Below, in pieces: positions 18,208-28,001 of a stretch of 41,358 bases of DNA. Below the pieces are notes generated by a model. That model worked only from the letters and a program-made list of their open reading frames with translations. It did no database searches and was not told the DNA's origin. The translations under genes were made by a program, and so were the position numbers. Source of the stretch: Mycobacterium helveticum (GTDB taxonomy: Bacteria; Actinomycetota; Actinomycetes; Mycobacteriales; Mycobacteriaceae). The first letter of the stretch is position 1; every line of letters starts with the position of its first letter. The DNA lies in contig NZ_VMQU01000041.1 in assembly GCF_007714205.1 (NCBI RefSeq), positions 1 to 41,358 on the forward strand, written 5' to 3'.

Positions 18208-18513
18208 TCAGTACCTGCTGTGGCCTCCGACACCCTCGTCGTCGGCATCGCGCCAGAATTCGCTGTCGTACTGGGTGTCGGGGATGGCGATCTTCTCTTC
18301 TGATTGCTGCACCGTGGCGAGTATCACGTCCAGTTCGGACACGTCGGCATCGAGCAGGTCGACGTCGGACAGGATGCGGTCGGCGTCGATGACGAGGCGG
18401 CGCAGCGCCGGGCTGTCGCCGTACCGCGCCCTCAGTGAGCTCACGCAGCGCCGCAAACCGCCGACGAGGTCGTGTAGTTCGGCGAGTTCGGTGGAGCCGG
18501 TCGTGCTGGTCAA
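18208..18513 (-). CDS. Conserved small acidic protein (Rv0250c-like)
   Basis: About 101-aa soluble protein of unknown function. The N-terminal half is helical and leucine-rich (ELAELHDLVGGLRRCVSSLR, then RRLVIDADRILSDVDLLDAD). The C-terminus is a conserved acidic tail, IPDTQYDSEFWRDADDEGVGG. The start is taken as TTG at 18513 because AGGAG lies eight bases upstream and this matches the length of Rv0250c; the frame is open to 18546. It sits 80 bp upstream of the succinate dehydrogenase operon on the same strand. No domain is recognised. Confidence 0.82.
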   Translation of the reverse strand: MTSTTGSTELAELHDLVGGLRRCVSSLRARYGDSPALRRLVIDADRILSDVDLLDADVSELDVILATVQQSEEKIAIPDTQYDSEFWRDADDEGVGGHSRY

Positions 18514-18660
18514 CGAATCTCCTGGGCAGGCGGTGTTGTAAATCACATTACGCCCCCGATCCCAGCCACGGCACCGCGCCGGCGCCGCGCCGAGACGACT
18601 CCGGCGAGGCCGAAGGGCCCCGCCGGAAGTCGTCGAGTGCCGCTCCGGGGCGTTCGCGGG

Positions 18661-19113
18661 TTACTTGGCGATCGCGATGCGCTGCGGCTGGGTTCCGGCG
18701 TGGACGCCGGCGACTCGCACGGTCAGCACGCCGGCGTCGTACGACGCCGAGACGGCCTCGCTCGTGACGTGCGCGGGCAGTTGGAACGTCCGGCGGAACG
18801 AGCCGTAACGAATCTCACGCAACGTGCGGCCCTCCCGCTCGTCCGCGCGCTCGTCGCGGTGTTCGCCGTGGATCACCAGGCGGCCGCGTTCCACCTCGAC
18901 GTTGACGTCCTTCTCCACGTCGACGCCGGGCAGCTCGACGCGTATCACCGCGTCGTCGCCGTCCTTGACGATCTCGGCGGCCGGCCGGAATCCGCTGCCC
19001 GTCTGCTCGTTCGCGGGTTTGTACCAGTCCGTCGCCGCGGCGGGCCCGAAGAGGTCGCGGAACCACCGGTCGGTGTCCCAGGCCGGTCGCGACCACAATG
19101 CGAGGTTGCTCAT
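18661..19113 (-). CDS. Small heat-shock protein Hsp20 (Acr2-like)
   Basis: 150-aa alpha-crystallin family chaperone that binds unfolding proteins without ATP. An N-terminal arm (SNLALWSRPAWDTDRWFRDLFGP) precedes the alpha-crystallin domain (about 48-135), which ends with the conserved AxxxxGVLTVRV (DAGVLTVRVAG). A short C-terminal tail contains the IAI motif (IxI/V) used in oligomer assembly. The ATG at 19113 is chosen because it lies six bases past AAGGAG; the ATG at 19119 directly abuts that sequence. It matches M. tuberculosis Rv0251c (Acr2/HrpA), which is induced by heat, oxidative stress and macrophage uptake. It is divergent from nirB. Confidence 0.94.
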   Translation of the reverse strand: MSNLALWSRPAWDTDRWFRDLFGPAAATDWYKPANEQTGSGFRPAAEIVKDGDDAVIRVELPGVDVEKDVNVEVERGRLVIHGEHRDERADEREGRTLREIRYGSFRRTFQLPAHVTSEAVSASYDAGVLTVRVAGVHAGTQPQRIAIAK

Positions 19114-19180
19114 TGGCATCTCCTTACGCTTCCTTGTGAGTTGGCTGTGACCGGCGCCTTACCGGTCGGCTACCACTACC

Positions 19181-19207
19181 AACATGAGCCGAGGACGCTT
19201 AAGTTCC
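19181..19207 (-). promoter_or_regulatory. Putative ECF-sigma promoter of the hsp20 gene
   Basis: On the minus strand GGAAC (19207-19203) is followed after 19 bases by GTTG (starting at 19183), resembling SigE/SigH-type promoters (GGAAC and GTT). It ends about 68 bp upstream of the chaperone start. M. tuberculosis acr2 is known to be under SigE/SigH and HspR control; no clean HspR (HAIR) repeat is visible here. Confidence 0.4.
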
Positions 19208-19252
19208 ACCTGGGGGTTCGCCGTGGGCGAACGGCCTCACCACGATCGCATA

Positions 19253-19268
19253 GTTTCGTGAGCGTTCC
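19253..19268. promoter_or_regulatory. GlnR-like box upstream of nirB
   Basis: Read on the minus strand this is GGAAC-GCTCAC-GAAAC, matching two half-sites of the mycobacterial GlnR consensus with AC-N9-AC spacing. It lies about 61-76 bp upstream of the nirB start. GlnR is known to activate nirBD in mycobacteria under nitrogen limitation. The third half-site is not evident. Confidence 0.45.
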
Positions 19269-19328
19269 GTCATCTGCGCGTAACACCAGGCGACGGGCCC
19301 TTAATTAGCCACCGGTACGCTCAATTTC

Positions 19329-21911
19329 GTGCCTGCCGAGGGGATTTCGCGCGCGAACTGTGCGGTACGTCACATTGTCGTGGTGGGGCATGGAATGGTC
19401 GGCCATCGGTTCGTCGAGGCGCTCTGCGCCCGCGACAGCGAAGGTGCGTGGCGCGTCACCGTGCTCGCCGAGGAGCCCGACGCGGCCTATGACCGCGTCG
19501 GGCTGACCTCCTACACCGAGAGCTGGGACCGCAGCATGCTGGCGCTGCCCGGCAACGACTACGCCGGTGACGAGCGGGTCCGGTTGGTGCTGAACGCGCG
19601 CGTCGTCGAAATCGACCCGGCGGCCAAGTCGGTGGTGACCGCCGACGGGCAACGCCACGCCTACGACAAGCTGGTGCTGGCCACCGGGTCGTACGCGTTC
19701 GTTCCGCCCGTGCCCGGACACGACCTGTCCGCGTGCCACGTCTACCGCACCCTCGACGATCTGGACGCCATCCGCGCCGGCGCGCAGCGCGCGTTCGAGG
19801 GCGGCGCATGCGCGGGGGTGGTCGTCGGCGGCGGCCTGCTGGGGCTCGAGGCCGCGAATGCGTTGCGCCAGTTCGGGTTACAGACCCACGTCATCGAGAT
19901 GATGCCGCGTCTGATGGCCCAGCAGATCGACGAGGCCGGTGGCGCGCTACTCGCCAGGATGGTCGGCGAGCTGGGGATCGCCGTGCACGTCGGCACGGGC
20001 ACCGAGGCGATCGAACCCGTGGAGCCCGCCGACGGTCCGGCGTCGGTGCGGGTGCGCCTGACGGACGGCGACATCATCGATGCGGGCGTGGTGATCTTCG
20101 CGGCCGGGATCCGCCCGCGTGACGAGCTCGCGGCGGCCGCGGGACTCACGCTCGCCGAACGGGGTGGCGTCCTCACCGATTTGTCCTGCCAGACAAGCGA
20201 TCCCGACATTTATGCGGTGGGGGAGGTCGCCGCGATCGGGGGCCGGTGTTACGGGCTCGTCGGGCCCGGTTACACCTCGGCCGAGGTGGTGGCGGACCGG
20301 CTGCTGGGCGGGTCCGCGGAATTCGGCGAAGCGGACATGTCCACCAAACTCAAGCTGCTTGGCGTCGATGTCGCCAGCTTCGGCGACGCGATGGGCGCGA
20401 CGGAGAACTGCCTCGAGGTCGCCGTCAACGACGCCGTGAAGCGGACGTACGCGAAGCTCGTGCTCTCCGATGACGCCAAGACCCTGCTCGGCGGGGTGCT
20501 GGTGGGCGACGCGTCGTCTTACGGCGTGTTGCGTCCCATGGTCGGTAGCGAGCTGCCCGGGGATCCGCTGGCGCTGATCGCACCGGCCCAATCCGCCGGT
20601 GGCGCTTCGGCTCTGGGTGTCGGAGCGTTGCCGGATTCGGCGCAGATCTGCTCCTGCAACAACGTCAGCAAGGGCGATTTGAAGTGCGCGATCGCCGACG
20701 GCTGCGCCGACGTCGCGGCGCTCAAGGCGTGCACGGCGGCAGGCACCTCGTGCGGCTCGTGCGTGCCGCTGCTCAAGCAGCTGCTGGAGGCCGAGGGGGT
20801 CGAGCAGTCCAAGGCGCTGTGCGAGCACTTCGACCAGTCGCGGGCGGAGCTGTTCGAGATTATCTCGGCCACCGAGATCCGCACGTTCTCGGGCCTGCTG
20901 GAGCGCTACGGCCGCGGAAAGGGTTGCGACATATGCAAACCCGTCGTCGCCTCCATCCTGGCGTCCACCGGCTCGGACCACATTCTCTCCGGCGAGCAGG
21001 CCGCGCTGCAGGACTCCAACGACCACTTCCTGGCCAACATCCAGAAGAACGGCAGCTACTCGGTGGTGCCGCGGGTGCCCGGCGGGGACATCAAACCCGA
21101 GCACCTGATCCTGATCGGCCAGATAGCACAGGATTTCGGGCTCTACACCAAGATCACCGGTGGCCAGCGCATCGACATGTTCGGGGCGCGGGTGGAACAG
21201 CTGCCCGAGATCTGGCGCCGCCTCGTCGAGGGTGGCATGGAGTCCGGCCACGCCTACGGCAAGGCGCTGCGCACCGTGAAGAGCTGCGTGGGCACCGACT
21301 GGTGTCGCTACGGGCAACAGGATTCGGTGCAGCTGGCCATCGACCTGGAATTGCGCTACCGCGGCCTGCGGGCGCCGCACAAGATCAAGATGGGCGTCTC
21401 GGGCTGCGCGCGGGAGTGCGCCGAGGCCCGTGGCAAGGACGTGGGCGTCATCGCCACCGAAAAGGGCTGGAACCTCTACGTCGGCGGCAATGGCGGCATG
21501 ACCCCCAAGCACGCGCAGCTGCTGGCCTCCGACCTGGACACCGAGACCCTCGTCCGCTACGTCGACCGGTTCCTCATGTACTACATCCGCACCGCCGACC
21601 GGCTGCAGCGCACGGCGCCGTGGGTCGACTCACTCGAGGGTGGCCTCGACCATGTCCGCGAGGTCGTCTGCGAGGACTCGCTGGGCCTGGCCGCGGAATT
21701 CGAGGAGGCGATGCGGCGCCACGTGCAGAACTACCAGTGCGAATGGAAGGGCGTGCTGGAGGATCCGGACAAGCTGTCCCGTTTCGTGTCCTTCGTCAAC
21801 GCCCCGGACGCCGTCGACCCGACCGTGACGTTCACCGAGCAGGCGGGACGCAAAATCCCCGTGTCCATCGGGATGCCCCGGGTCCGTGAGTCAGCTCAGG
21901 AGGAATCGTGA
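19329..21911 (+). CDS. nirB: Assimilatory nitrite reductase large subunit NirB
   Basis: 860-aa NAD(P)H-dependent sirohaem nitrite reductase that reduces nitrite to ammonium in the cytoplasm. Modules in order: a pyridine-nucleotide-disulfide oxidoreductase domain with two Rossmann motifs (VVVGHGMVGH at the N-terminus and VVGGGLLGLEA near 165); BFD-like [2Fe-2S] segments, the first with CSCNN near 441 and CGSC near 475, the second with CDICKP near 534; then the ferredoxin-like/haem-binding half with SCVGTDWCRYG (about 652) and SGCARECAEA (about 691), whose cysteines hold the [4Fe-4S]-sirohaem centre. The start is GTG at 19329 with no obvious Shine-Dalgarno sequence. Its last four bases overlap the nirD start. 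Confidence 0.97.
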   Translation: MPAEGISRANCAVRHIVVVGHGMVGHRFVEALCARDSEGAWRVTVLAEEPDAAYDRVGLTSYTESWDRSMLALPGNDYAGDERVRLVLNARVVEIDPAAKSVVTADGQRHAYDKLVLATGSYAFVPPVPGHDLSACHVYRTLDDLDAIRAGAQRAFEGGACAGVVVGGGLLGLEAANALRQFGLQTHVIEMMPRLMAQQIDEAGGALLARMVGELGIAVHVGTGTEAIEPVEPADGPASVRVRLTDGDIIDAGVVIFAAGIRPRDELAAAAGLTLAERGGVLTDLSCQTSDPDIYAVGEVAAIGGRCYGLVGPGYTSAEVVADRLLGGSAEFGEADMSTKLKLLGVDVASFGDAMGATENCLEVAVNDAVKRTYAKLVLSDDAKTLLGGVLVGDASSYGVLRPMVGSELPGDPLALIAPAQSAGGASALGVGALPDSAQICSCNNVSKGDLKCAIADGCADVAALKACTAAGTSCGSCVPLLKQLLEAEGVEQSKALCEHFDQSRAELFEIISATEIRTFSGLLERYGRGKGCDICKPVVASILASTGSDHILSGEQAALQDSNDHFLANIQKNGSYSVVPRVPGGDIKPEHLILIGQIAQDFGLYTKITGGQRIDMFGARVEQLPEIWRRLVEGGMESGHAYGKALRTVKSCVGTDWCRYGQQDSVQLAIDLELRYRGLRAPHKIKMGVSGCARECAEARGKDVGVIATEKGWNLYVGGNGGMTPKHAQLLASDLDTETLVRYVDRFLMYYIRTADRLQRTAPWVDSLEGGLDHVREVVCEDSLGLAAEFEEAMRRHVQNYQCEWKGVLEDPDKLSRFVSFVNAPDAVDPTVTFTEQAGRKIPVSIGMPRVRESAQEES

Positions 21912-22264
21912 CGTTGGTCAACGACATTCAGGTGTGGACGACCGCCTGTGCGTACGACCACCTCATCCCCGGTCGTGGCGTGGGCGTGCTGCTCGACGAC
22001 GGTGCGCAGGCCGCGCTGTTCCGGCTCGATGACGGGTCGGTGCGCGCGGTCGGCAACATCGACCCGTTCTCCGGTGCGGCGGTGCTGTCCCGGGGCCTGG
22101 TCGGCGACCGCGACGGCCGTGTGATTGTCCAATCGCCCATCCTGAAGCAGGCTTTCGCGCTGGACGACGGGACTTGCCTGGACGACCCGGACATCTCGGT
22201 GCCCGTCTACGCGGTGCGCGTCACGTCCGGGGGCTCAGTCCAGATCGGGCGGAGCGGCGCCTAG
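21908..22264 (+). CDS. nirD: Nitrite reductase small subunit NirD
   Basis: 118-aa Rieske-fold protein lacking the Cys/His cluster ligands, as is normal for NirD. It pairs with NirB in nitrite reduction. Motifs include LFRLDDGSVRAVGNIDPFSGAAVLSRG and PILKQAFALDDGTCLDDP. The GTG start overlaps the nirB stop by four bases, indicating translational coupling. The stop is only nine bases from the stop of the convergent TetR-like gene. In M. tuberculosis the cobU-cobQ1-PPE2 genes follow; here they are absent. Confidence 0.95.
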   Translation: MTLVNDIQVWTTACAYDHLIPGRGVGVLLDDGAQAALFRLDDGSVRAVGNIDPFSGAAVLSRGLVGDRDGRVIVQSPILKQAFALDDGTCLDDPDISVPVYAVRVTSGGSVQIGRSGA

Positions 22265-22273
22265 CTCGTAGCG

Positions 22274-22726
22274 TCACCGGGTGATGTCACCGACCAGATA
22301 ACGCTGCAACGTCGGTCCGATCGCGTCCACGAGGGCGTCCACCGACATCGAGTGCAGCGGCTCGGATCGCAGGCCGTACCGCATGATGCCCAGGCCCACC
22401 AGTTGCGAGGCGCACAGCGACGCGCGCACCGCCACCTTGTCGGCTCCCAGCGCCCGCAGCAGCGGGCCGAACACCGGACCGATGAACATGCCCTCGACGA
22501 TCTCGGCGGTCTTGGCCATCCCCGTGGAGGCGACCGCGCCGGCCGCAAACGGCCCGCCGTCGGCGGCGTCCCACGTGGTGATCAGCATGCGCAGGGTCCG
22601 GCGGCCCACCTGGTGGATGCTCCCGGTGACGATGCGGTCGATGAACTCCGGTGTGCCGAAGGGCAAATTCAGCATCTTGGCGACCGGATCGAAGATCCCG
22701 CGCGACGGCTCTTCGCGGCGGGGCAT
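22274..22726 (-). CDS. TetR-like ligand-binding domain protein lacking the HTH (Rv0258c-like)
   Basis: 150-aa protein that looks like the C-terminal effector/dimerisation domain of an actinobacterial TetR regulator (RASLCASQLVGLGIMRYGLR, then APTLQRYL-like GPTLQRYLVGDI). It has no room for the usual N-terminal 50-residue helix-turn-helix. Residues 1-30 (MPRREEPSRGIFDPVAKMLN) do not form one, and upstream DNA leads directly into the hemD-like stop codon 47 bases away. A similar short protein, Rv0258c, exists in M. tuberculosis, so this is a conserved form rather than a recent truncation. It may act by sequestering a ligand or by dimerising with a full TetR protein; that is inference. Confidence 0.8.
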   Translation of the reverse strand: MPRREEPSRGIFDPVAKMLNLPFGTPEFIDRIVTGSIHQVGRRTLRMLITTWDAADGGPFAAGAVASTGMAKTAEIVEGMFIGPVFGPLLRALGADKVAVRASLCASQLVGLGIMRYGLRSEPLHSMSVDALVDAIGPTLQRYLVGDITR

Positions 22727-22773
22727 GGTGCCAGGATCACCCGCACCGGATCAAAGATCAAGCACCGCCGGGC

Positions 22774-23922
22774 TCAGGCCGGTGACTCCGGCGGGTCGTC
22801 AACGGCGAGCCGGTAGCCGCGCTTGACCACGGTGGCGACGATGGTCTTGTCGCCCAACGCCGTTCGCAGCCGCAGCACTGCCGTGTCGACGGCGTGCGGA
22901 TCGGTGCTGTTGCCGGGCAGCACGCGCAGCAGGTCTGAGCGCGCGACGACGTCACCGGGACGCTGCGCCAGCGCGCGCAAGGTCGCCATGCCGGACCCCG
23001 ACAGCGATGTGACCGAGCCGTCGACCACCACGCAGCTGCCGCGGATCTCGATCCGGTGCCCGGCCGCATCGATGGTGCACGAGCGGCGCGCCGGGAGCTC
23101 CTGGGCGATGTGACGGGCCAACGCCCCCAGGCGCATCCGGTCCGGCGACGAGGTGGGGACCCCCGCCCTGGTGAGGGGCTGGGCGGTCACCGGACCCACG
23201 CACATCGCGTGCACGTCGGTGCGCAGTGCCGCCAGCAGCTGGTCCTCGATGTCCAGCTCGCGGCTGCGTTCCAGCAGTGCCGCGGCGGCCGGGGCGGAGG
23301 TGAAGCTGACCGCGTCGAACTGGCGCCTGGCGACGGCGGTGAGCAGCTGGTCGAATTCTCCGCCGACCGGTGTGGGCTTCCACCGGTACACGTGGATGGG
23401 GACCACCTCGGCGCCCGCCGAGCGCAGCTTGCCGAGGAACCCGGGGTGCGGGTCCCAGCTCTGTGCGGCGCCGTGCAACTGGACGGCGATCCGCTTGCCG
23501 GACACCCCGGATTCGAGCAGGTATTTCACAACCTCGCGTGACGACTCGGATTTCGGTGACCACTCCTCGGACAGACCGGCCGCGCGCAGCGCCCCGGTCG
23601 CCTTCGGCCCCCGGGACACGATGCGTGCCTGCGACAGCGCGGCGACCAGCTGGCCGGCCACGCCCCAGCCGTCGGCCGCGGCCATCCAGCCGCGGAAGCC
23701 GATCCCGGTGTGCGCGACCAGGATATCGGGCGCCCGGGCGATCAGGGCCGTGGTGTTGCGGTGCAATTCGTCGTCGTCGGGCAGGGCGATCATGTCGATG
23801 GCCGCGGCGCTGCAGACCTCCGCACCATTGCGGCGCAGCAGGGCGCACAGCTCCTCGGCGCGGTTGGCCGAGGTCACCGCGATCCGGTAACCGGTCAGTG
23901 GTGCAGAGTCTGGCTGGGCCAT
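22774..23922 (-). CDS. Uroporphyrinogen-III synthase-like protein fused to a winged-helix domain (Rv0260c-like)
   Basis: 382-aa two-domain protein. Residues about 8-265 are a HemD-like fold (GYRIAVTSANRAEELCALLRRNGAEV at the start, VSFTSAPAAAALLERS and MCVGPVTAQPLTRAGV later). The C-terminal 100 residues are an OmpR/PhoB-type winged helix (LSGSGMATLRALAQRPGDVV, HAVDTAVLRLRTALG and the wing VVKRGYRLAV). HemD makes uroporphyrinogen III, the precursor of sirohaem and haem. The context between nirBD and narK3 suggests supply or sensing of sirohaem precursor for nitrite reductase, with the winged helix making it a possible regulator. Whether the HemD part is catalytic cannot be judged. It is downstream of narK3 on the same strand (82-bp gap). 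Confidence 0.9.
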   Translation of the reverse strand: MAQPDSAPLTGYRIAVTSANRAEELCALLRRNGAEVCSAAAIDMIALPDDDELHRNTTALIARAPDILVAHTGIGFRGWMAAADGWGVAGQLVAALSQARIVSRGPKATGALRAAGLSEEWSPKSESSREVVKYLLESGVSGKRIAVQLHGAAQSWDPHPGFLGKLRSAGAEVVPIHVYRWKPTPVGGEFDQLLTAVARRQFDAVSFTSAPAAAALLERSRELDIEDQLLAALRTDVHAMCVGPVTAQPLTRAGVPTSSPDRMRLGALARHIAQELPARRSCTIDAAGHRIEIRGSCVVVDGSVTSLSGSGMATLRALAQRPGDVVARSDLLRVLPGNSTDPHAVDTAVLRLRTALGDKTIVATVVKRGYRLAVDDPPESPA

Positions 23923-24004
23923 GTGAATGATGTTTCCCTAGGCCGCGTCTCGAGCGTTACCGGGCAATTGCTGCCGCATTGCGCTCACCGCCACCGCCGC
24001 ATGG

Positions 24005-25423
24005 TCACACCCGGGCCGGTTCGGCGTGGGGCTGGTTCCGGGCTTCCGGCCCGGTCGCGGTCACGGCCGTCGGGGCGGGGCGGCGGACGTACCTCGCCCA
24101 CGTCATCACCGCGGCGGCGACGTAGAACAGCAGGAACGCCCAGTACGCCAGCGTGTCGGTGCCGGTGCTCAGGTAGGACTGGCGCAGTGCGAGGTTGATC
24201 GCGACGCCGCCGAGCGCGCCGAACGCGGCCACGAACCCGATCACGGCCCCGGACGTGCCCTGCGACCAGCGGCGCCGATGGTCCTCGGCGAGCCCCAGTC
24301 GGTGGCTGCGCGCCTCGAAGACCGAGGGGATCATCTTGTAGACCGACCCGTTGCCCAACCCGGCCAGGATGAACAGGGCCATGAATCCGCAGATGTAGCC
24401 GGCCATGGTGGCCGCGGTGGTCAGGCCGGGCGTATGGTCCTCGTGGGTACTGATGGCGACCAGGAACGCGGTGACGACTCCCATCGTGGTCAGGACGGCC
24501 AGGGTGACGCGGCTGCCGCCGACGCGGTCGGCGAGCCTGCCGCCGTAGATGCGGGCCAGCGAGCCCAGCGCCGGGCCGACGAACGCGAACTCGGCGGCGT
24601 GCAGGGCGGCCTGCCCGTGGCTTTGCCCGGCGCCCACGAAGTTGATCTGCAGGACCTGGCCGAACGCGAACGAGAACCCGATCCAGGAGCCGAAGGTGCC
24701 CAGGTAGAGCAGCGCCAGAACCCAGGTGTCCCGCTCGCGCAGGATCAGCCGCAGGTGGCTCGTGTCGTACGTCGCGTGGTCCAGGTTGTCCATGTGGCGG
24801 GCCGCGCCGACGGCGACCACCGTCAGCAGTGCCAGGTACAGCCCGCACACCCAGTACGGTTCGTGGCGGCCGGCGACGGCGAGGACCAGCATCCCCACCA
24901 GCTGGATCATCGGCACCCCGAGGTTGCCGGCGCCGGCGTTCAACCCGAGCGCGAAGCCTTTGCGCCGGTGCGGGTACAGCGCGTTGGTGTTGGTCATCGA
25001 CGCCGCGTAGTTGGCGCCGCCCATCCCGGTCAGCGCGGCACACGCCAGGTACGGCCAGAAGGGCAGGCCGGGATGGGCCATCAGCCAGATCGTGACGACG
25101 GTCGGGACGAGCAGCGCCACGATCGAGAAGACGGTCCAGTTGCGGCCGCCGAAGGTGGCGATGCCCAGCGAGTAGGGGATGCGCAGGCAGGCCGCGACCA
25201 GGGTGGCGGTGGCACCGAGCAGGAACTTGTCGGCCGCGGAGAAGCCGTAGACGTCCTGGGGCAGGAACAGCGCCATCACCGGCCACAGCGTCCAGACCCC
25301 GAAGGCGATGTGGTCGCAGGCGATCATCCAGACCAGGTTGCGGCGGGCGATCTTGTTGTTGCCCGACTCCCAGGCCGCGGCGTCCTCCGGATTCCAGTCC
25401 GCGATCCGATGGTTGCGGCCCAT
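24005..25423 (-). CDS. narK3: Nitrate/nitrite transporter NarK3 (NNP family, MFS)
   Basis: 472-aa twelve-helix major facilitator of the nitrate-nitrite porter family. The NNP nitrate signature is clear near residues 135-170 (MGGANYAASMTNTNALYP, KGFALGLNAGAGNLG). The cytoplasmic MFS loop motif GGRLADRVGG lies near 285. An N-terminal stretch (IADWNPEDAAAWESGNNKIARRN) is shared with other mycobacterial NarK-type proteins. ATG at 25423 is preceded by AAAGGTGAAG. It is followed by the HemD-like fusion on the same strand, and the cluster is convergent with nirBD; this fits nitrite/nitrate uptake for assimilation. Substrate specificity is inferred from the family. Confidence 0.94.
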   Translation of the reverse strand: MGRNHRIADWNPEDAAAWESGNNKIARRNLVWMIACDHIAFGVWTLWPVMALFLPQDVYGFSAADKFLLGATATLVAACLRIPYSLGIATFGGRNWTVFSIVALLVPTVVTIWLMAHPGLPFWPYLACAALTGMGGANYAASMTNTNALYPHRRKGFALGLNAGAGNLGVPMIQLVGMLVLAVAGRHEPYWVCGLYLALLTVVAVGAARHMDNLDHATYDTSHLRLILRERDTWVLALLYLGTFGSWIGFSFAFGQVLQINFVGAGQSHGQAALHAAEFAFVGPALGSLARIYGGRLADRVGGSRVTLAVLTTMGVVTAFLVAISTHEDHTPGLTTAATMAGYICGFMALFILAGLGNGSVYKMIPSVFEARSHRLGLAEDHRRRWSQGTSGAVIGFVAAFGALGGVAINLALRQSYLSTGTDTLAYWAFLLFYVAAAVMTWARYVRRPAPTAVTATGPEARNQPHAEPARV

Positions 25424-25612
25424 GCGTTCTTCACCTTTCGTGGACAGGGGTCGCGGTGGGTCTCAACCCGCATGGCGGGAGCGACGCTTCCGGGTCCGGC
25501 CGCCGATGCCCGTGTGGGCGCCCCGAATGAAGAGGCATGCCCTGCCGTGTCTTTCGATGCTCACACTGAGAACCCAAGCGCGTCAACTTGATCCGGTCGA
25601 TATCGCCTGTCA

Positions 25613-25628
25613 GTTGTATCCCAGTTAT
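25613..25628. promoter_or_regulatory. Weak GlnR-like half-sites in the 337-bp narK3 leader
   Basis: On the minus strand ATAAC-TGGGAT-ACAAC has the AC-N9-AC spacing of GlnR sites, but lies about 190 bp upstream of the narK3 start and lacks a third half-site. The rest of the 25424-25760 gap between aac and narK3 shows no gene and no strong hairpin. Confidence 0.2.
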
Positions 25629-25760
25629 CTGGCAAAGCGCTGAGGGGCGTTGTCGCTGTGATGTTCGTCTCCGCCAGGCGGATTCGGCCCCCGGCCGCCG
25701 CTCTGCGAACGGCCCCGTGGCCCAGAAAGTGTTGTGTCCCGCGGAAAGGTCGGTGGCGCC

Positions 25761-27229
<1,469 letters not shown>

Positions 27230-27238
27230 GGCCCCTCC

Positions 27239-27901
27239 TCACATGGCCCGGAACTGAACCCACATGCCCTGCGTCAGCAACGCCGGGACGGGCCGGTCGA
27301 TGTCCCACAGGGGGGCGTCGGTGCGGCCGATGAGCTGCCAGCCGCCGGGCGACTGCCGCGGATAGATCGCGCTGAATTCGCCGGCCAGGGCGACGGCGCC
27401 GGCCGGCACCGCGGTGCGCGGTTCCGGGCGCCGGGGCACCCGCAGTCGCGGGTCGCCGCCGACCAGATAGGCGAAACCCGGTGCGAAGCCGCTGAATCCG
27501 ACCTGCCACACGGTCGAGGTGTGGGCCTCGACCACCGCGGCGGCGCTCAGTCCGGTGAGGCCGGCGACCTCGTCGAGGTCCGGGCCGTCGTAGACCACGC
27601 CGATCACCACGTCGGGACCGCGATCCGCCGGGGCGGCCGCGTGGGCGCCGACCCGCATCGTGCGCAGCCGCCGACGCACGACCCCCTGGCGGCGGGGTCC
27701 GTCGAGTTTCACCAGCACCGTGCGCGCCGCGGGAACGATGTCGACCACGCCCGGCAGCGCCACGGCCCGCAGGGCCGCGACCCATGCCAGGACGTCGGCG
27801 GTGCTGCCGCACTGCACCATCAGCGCGCGGTCGCCGTAGTCGACCACGGTGTTGCCCACCAGGTCCGCCGGCAGGTCCGTGGGGAGATCCGTCACGCTCA
27901 T
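27239..27901 (-). CDS. pxpB: 5-oxoprolinase subunit PxpB
   Basis: About 220-aa protein of the KipI/allophanate-hydrolase-subunit-1-like family, partner of PxpC. Conserved stretches are [10 protein letters not shown] near the N-terminus, [32 protein letters not shown] in the middle (about 137-168) and [16 protein letters not shown] near the end. The start is either ATG 27901 (MSVTDLP) or ATG 27922 in the same frame, the latter directly after AGGTGG. It is the first of pxpB-pxpC-aac and is separated by 100 bp from the upstream lipoprotein gene on the same strand. It corresponds to Rv0264c. Confidence 0.9.
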   Translation of the reverse strand: MSVTDLPTDLPADLVGNTVVDYGDRALMVQCGSTADVLAWVAALRAVALPGVVDIVPAARTVLVKLDGPRRQGVVRRRLRTMRVGAHAAAPADRGPDVVIGVVYDGPDLDEVAGLTGLSAAAVVEAHTSTVWQVGFSGFAPGFAYLVGGDPRLRVPRRPEPRTAVPAGAVALAGEFSAIYPRQSPGGWQLIGRTDAPLWDIDRPVPALLTQGMWVQFRAM

Positions 27902-28001
27902 TACTCGACGGTAACCCCGCATCCACCTGCGGACGAGAGATTTTCGAACACTGCCAGAGGTGCCTTACCGAACGCTCACGGGAGGGGCTGCCGGGCGCGG
28001 T

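Noticed and set aside
18538..18551. GTAA-N6-TTAC as a third copy of the lipid operator
   Set aside because: The half-sites are in the opposite orientation to TTAC-N6-GTAA, and the gene concerned (Rv0250c-like) has no lipid link; probably chance.
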